5,656 bases of DNA from Nitrospinota bacterium (GTDB lineage: Bacteria; Nitrospinota_A; JADGAW01): NCBI GenBank assembly GCA_015231815.1, contig JADGAW010000154.1, positions 1 through 5,656 of the forward strand, in the 5' to 3' direction. Each line of letters starts with the position of its first letter. The stretch's first letter is position 1. This document shows positions 5,305-5,656 of this stretch, piece by piece. Position numbers and translations under genes: made by a program. The notes under the pieces are model-generated. The model saw only the letters and a program-made list of their open reading frames with translations. It was not told the DNA's origin and ran no database searches.

Positions 5305-5656
5305 TTACTTTAAGCTCTTGAGGGCAAGTTTGGAGAGGTCGAAGGTGGAAAGGGTGGCGTTTGCGTTGGCAGTAACGAAGATATTGGGGTGTTTTTTGTT
5401 AATAGCTATTTCGTTTACTTGCCATACAAGGTTAATGCAGTCAATTTCCTTACCACTCCCAGCATCCCAAAGCTTCAATGTTTTATCGTCAGAACCCGAA
5501 AGGAGGGTTTGACCATCGGCGGAGAAACAAACGGAAGAAACTACTCCAGAATGACCCGTGAAAGAACGGATTTCTTTACCACTCAGAGCATCCCAAAGTT
5601 TTAATAAACCGTCATATGAACCCGAAAGGAGGGTTTGACCATCGGCGGAGAAACAA
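5305..5656 (-). CDS. WD40-repeat protein, C-terminal end (5' truncated by window edge)
   Basis: An open frame on the minus strand enters from the right edge and ends at TAA (5305-5307), leaving 116 residues and no start codon in view. It shows beta-propeller blades with a 42-residue period: CFSADGQTLLSGSYDGLLKLWDALSGKEIRSFTGHSGVVSSV, then a near copy from CFSADGQTLLSGSDDKTLKLWDAGSGKEI. The WD and GH dipeptides are in the expected places. The last blade (AINKKHPNIFVTANANATLSTFDLSKLALKSLK) is degenerate, typical of a propeller closing strand at a C-terminus. The two blades are almost identical even as DNA. WD40 propellers are binding scaffolds; in bacteria they are often attached to kinase, protease, TIR or STAND-NTPase domains, but the N-terminal part is not visible, so no specific role can be given. 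The gene lies upstream of the Mur ligase on the same strand. Confidence 0.88.
   Translation of the reverse strand, partial: CFSADGQTLLSGSYDGLLKLWDALSGKEIRSFTGHSGVVSSVCFSADGQTLLSGSDDKTLKLWDAGSGKEIDCINLVWQVNEIAINKKHPNIFVTANANATLSTFDLSKLALKSLK
5492..5656. repeat. Direct DNA repeat of 39 bp at 126-bp spacing (WD40 blades)
   Basis: Bases 5492-5530 and 5618-5656 are identical over 39 positions and offset by exactly 126 bp, or 42 codons. The second copy may continue past the window edge. A second, slightly diverged match at the same offset covers the WDA-SGKE segment (about 5449-5472 against 5575-5598). The bases between these blocks have changed more. This indicates recent duplication or gene-conversion homogenisation of the blade-coding unit. 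Confidence 0.85.

Noticed and set aside
5279..5604. Plus-strand open frames in the right-hand region as small genes
   Set aside because: They are the reverse shadow of the WD40-coding frame, which explains the sequence and its 126-bp period.
5492..5656. The 39-bp direct repeat as a CRISPR array
   Set aside because: Only two copies are visible at a 126-bp period, and the repeat and intervening DNA are coding in one frame as WD40 blades.

Overview
The window carries five protein-coding genes and no RNA gene, CRISPR array or insertion sequence that I can recognise. The DNA is AT-rich and uses the standard bacterial code: TGA and TAA are both real stops, so this is not a TGA-recoding Gracilibacteria/Absconditabacteria type. 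A peptidoglycan-type Mur ligase, an olefin-pathway OleC enzyme and nearly identical WD40 repeats point to a low-G+C bacterium of a WD40-rich lineage. I cannot name the phylum.

Layout. Bases 1-1568 (+) hold all but the first few dozen codons of an OleC-type beta-lactone synthetase, whose start lies left of the window. Bases 1569-1765 are an intergenic region with a strong sigma70-type promoter (TTGACT, 16 bp, TATAAT with a TG extension) and inverted repeats that could be an operator. This promoter drives a tightly coupled pair (1766-3681, +): an AAA/ABC-type ATPase of the RloA/AbiLi kind and an RloB/AbiLii-family protein. They overlap by one base (TAATG) and form a candidate phage-defence (AbiL-like) module. 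Converging on it is a Mur ligase related to MurD (3739-5205, -). Upstream of that ligase, on the same strand, is the C-terminal end of a WD40-repeat protein (5305-5656, -), cut by the right edge.

How they work together. Only the ATPase-RloB pair is a convincing functional unit: an ATP-driven sensor or motor coupled to a probable Toprim-like effector. OleC would close 2-alkyl-3-hydroxy acids to beta-lactones and needs OleA/B/D partners that are not visible. The Mur ligase sits outside any cell-division/wall cluster and has lost several residues that define D-glutamate and UDP-sugar binding in MurD.

The most noteworthy signals are: a run of nine G inside the 5' coding part of the defence ATPase, where loss or gain of one G truncates the protein before or at its Walker A motif (a candidate phase-variation switch); the diverged substrate pocket of the MurD-like enzyme; and a 39-bp perfect DNA repeat at a 126-bp period in the WD40 gene, suggesting recent repeat duplication or homogenisation.
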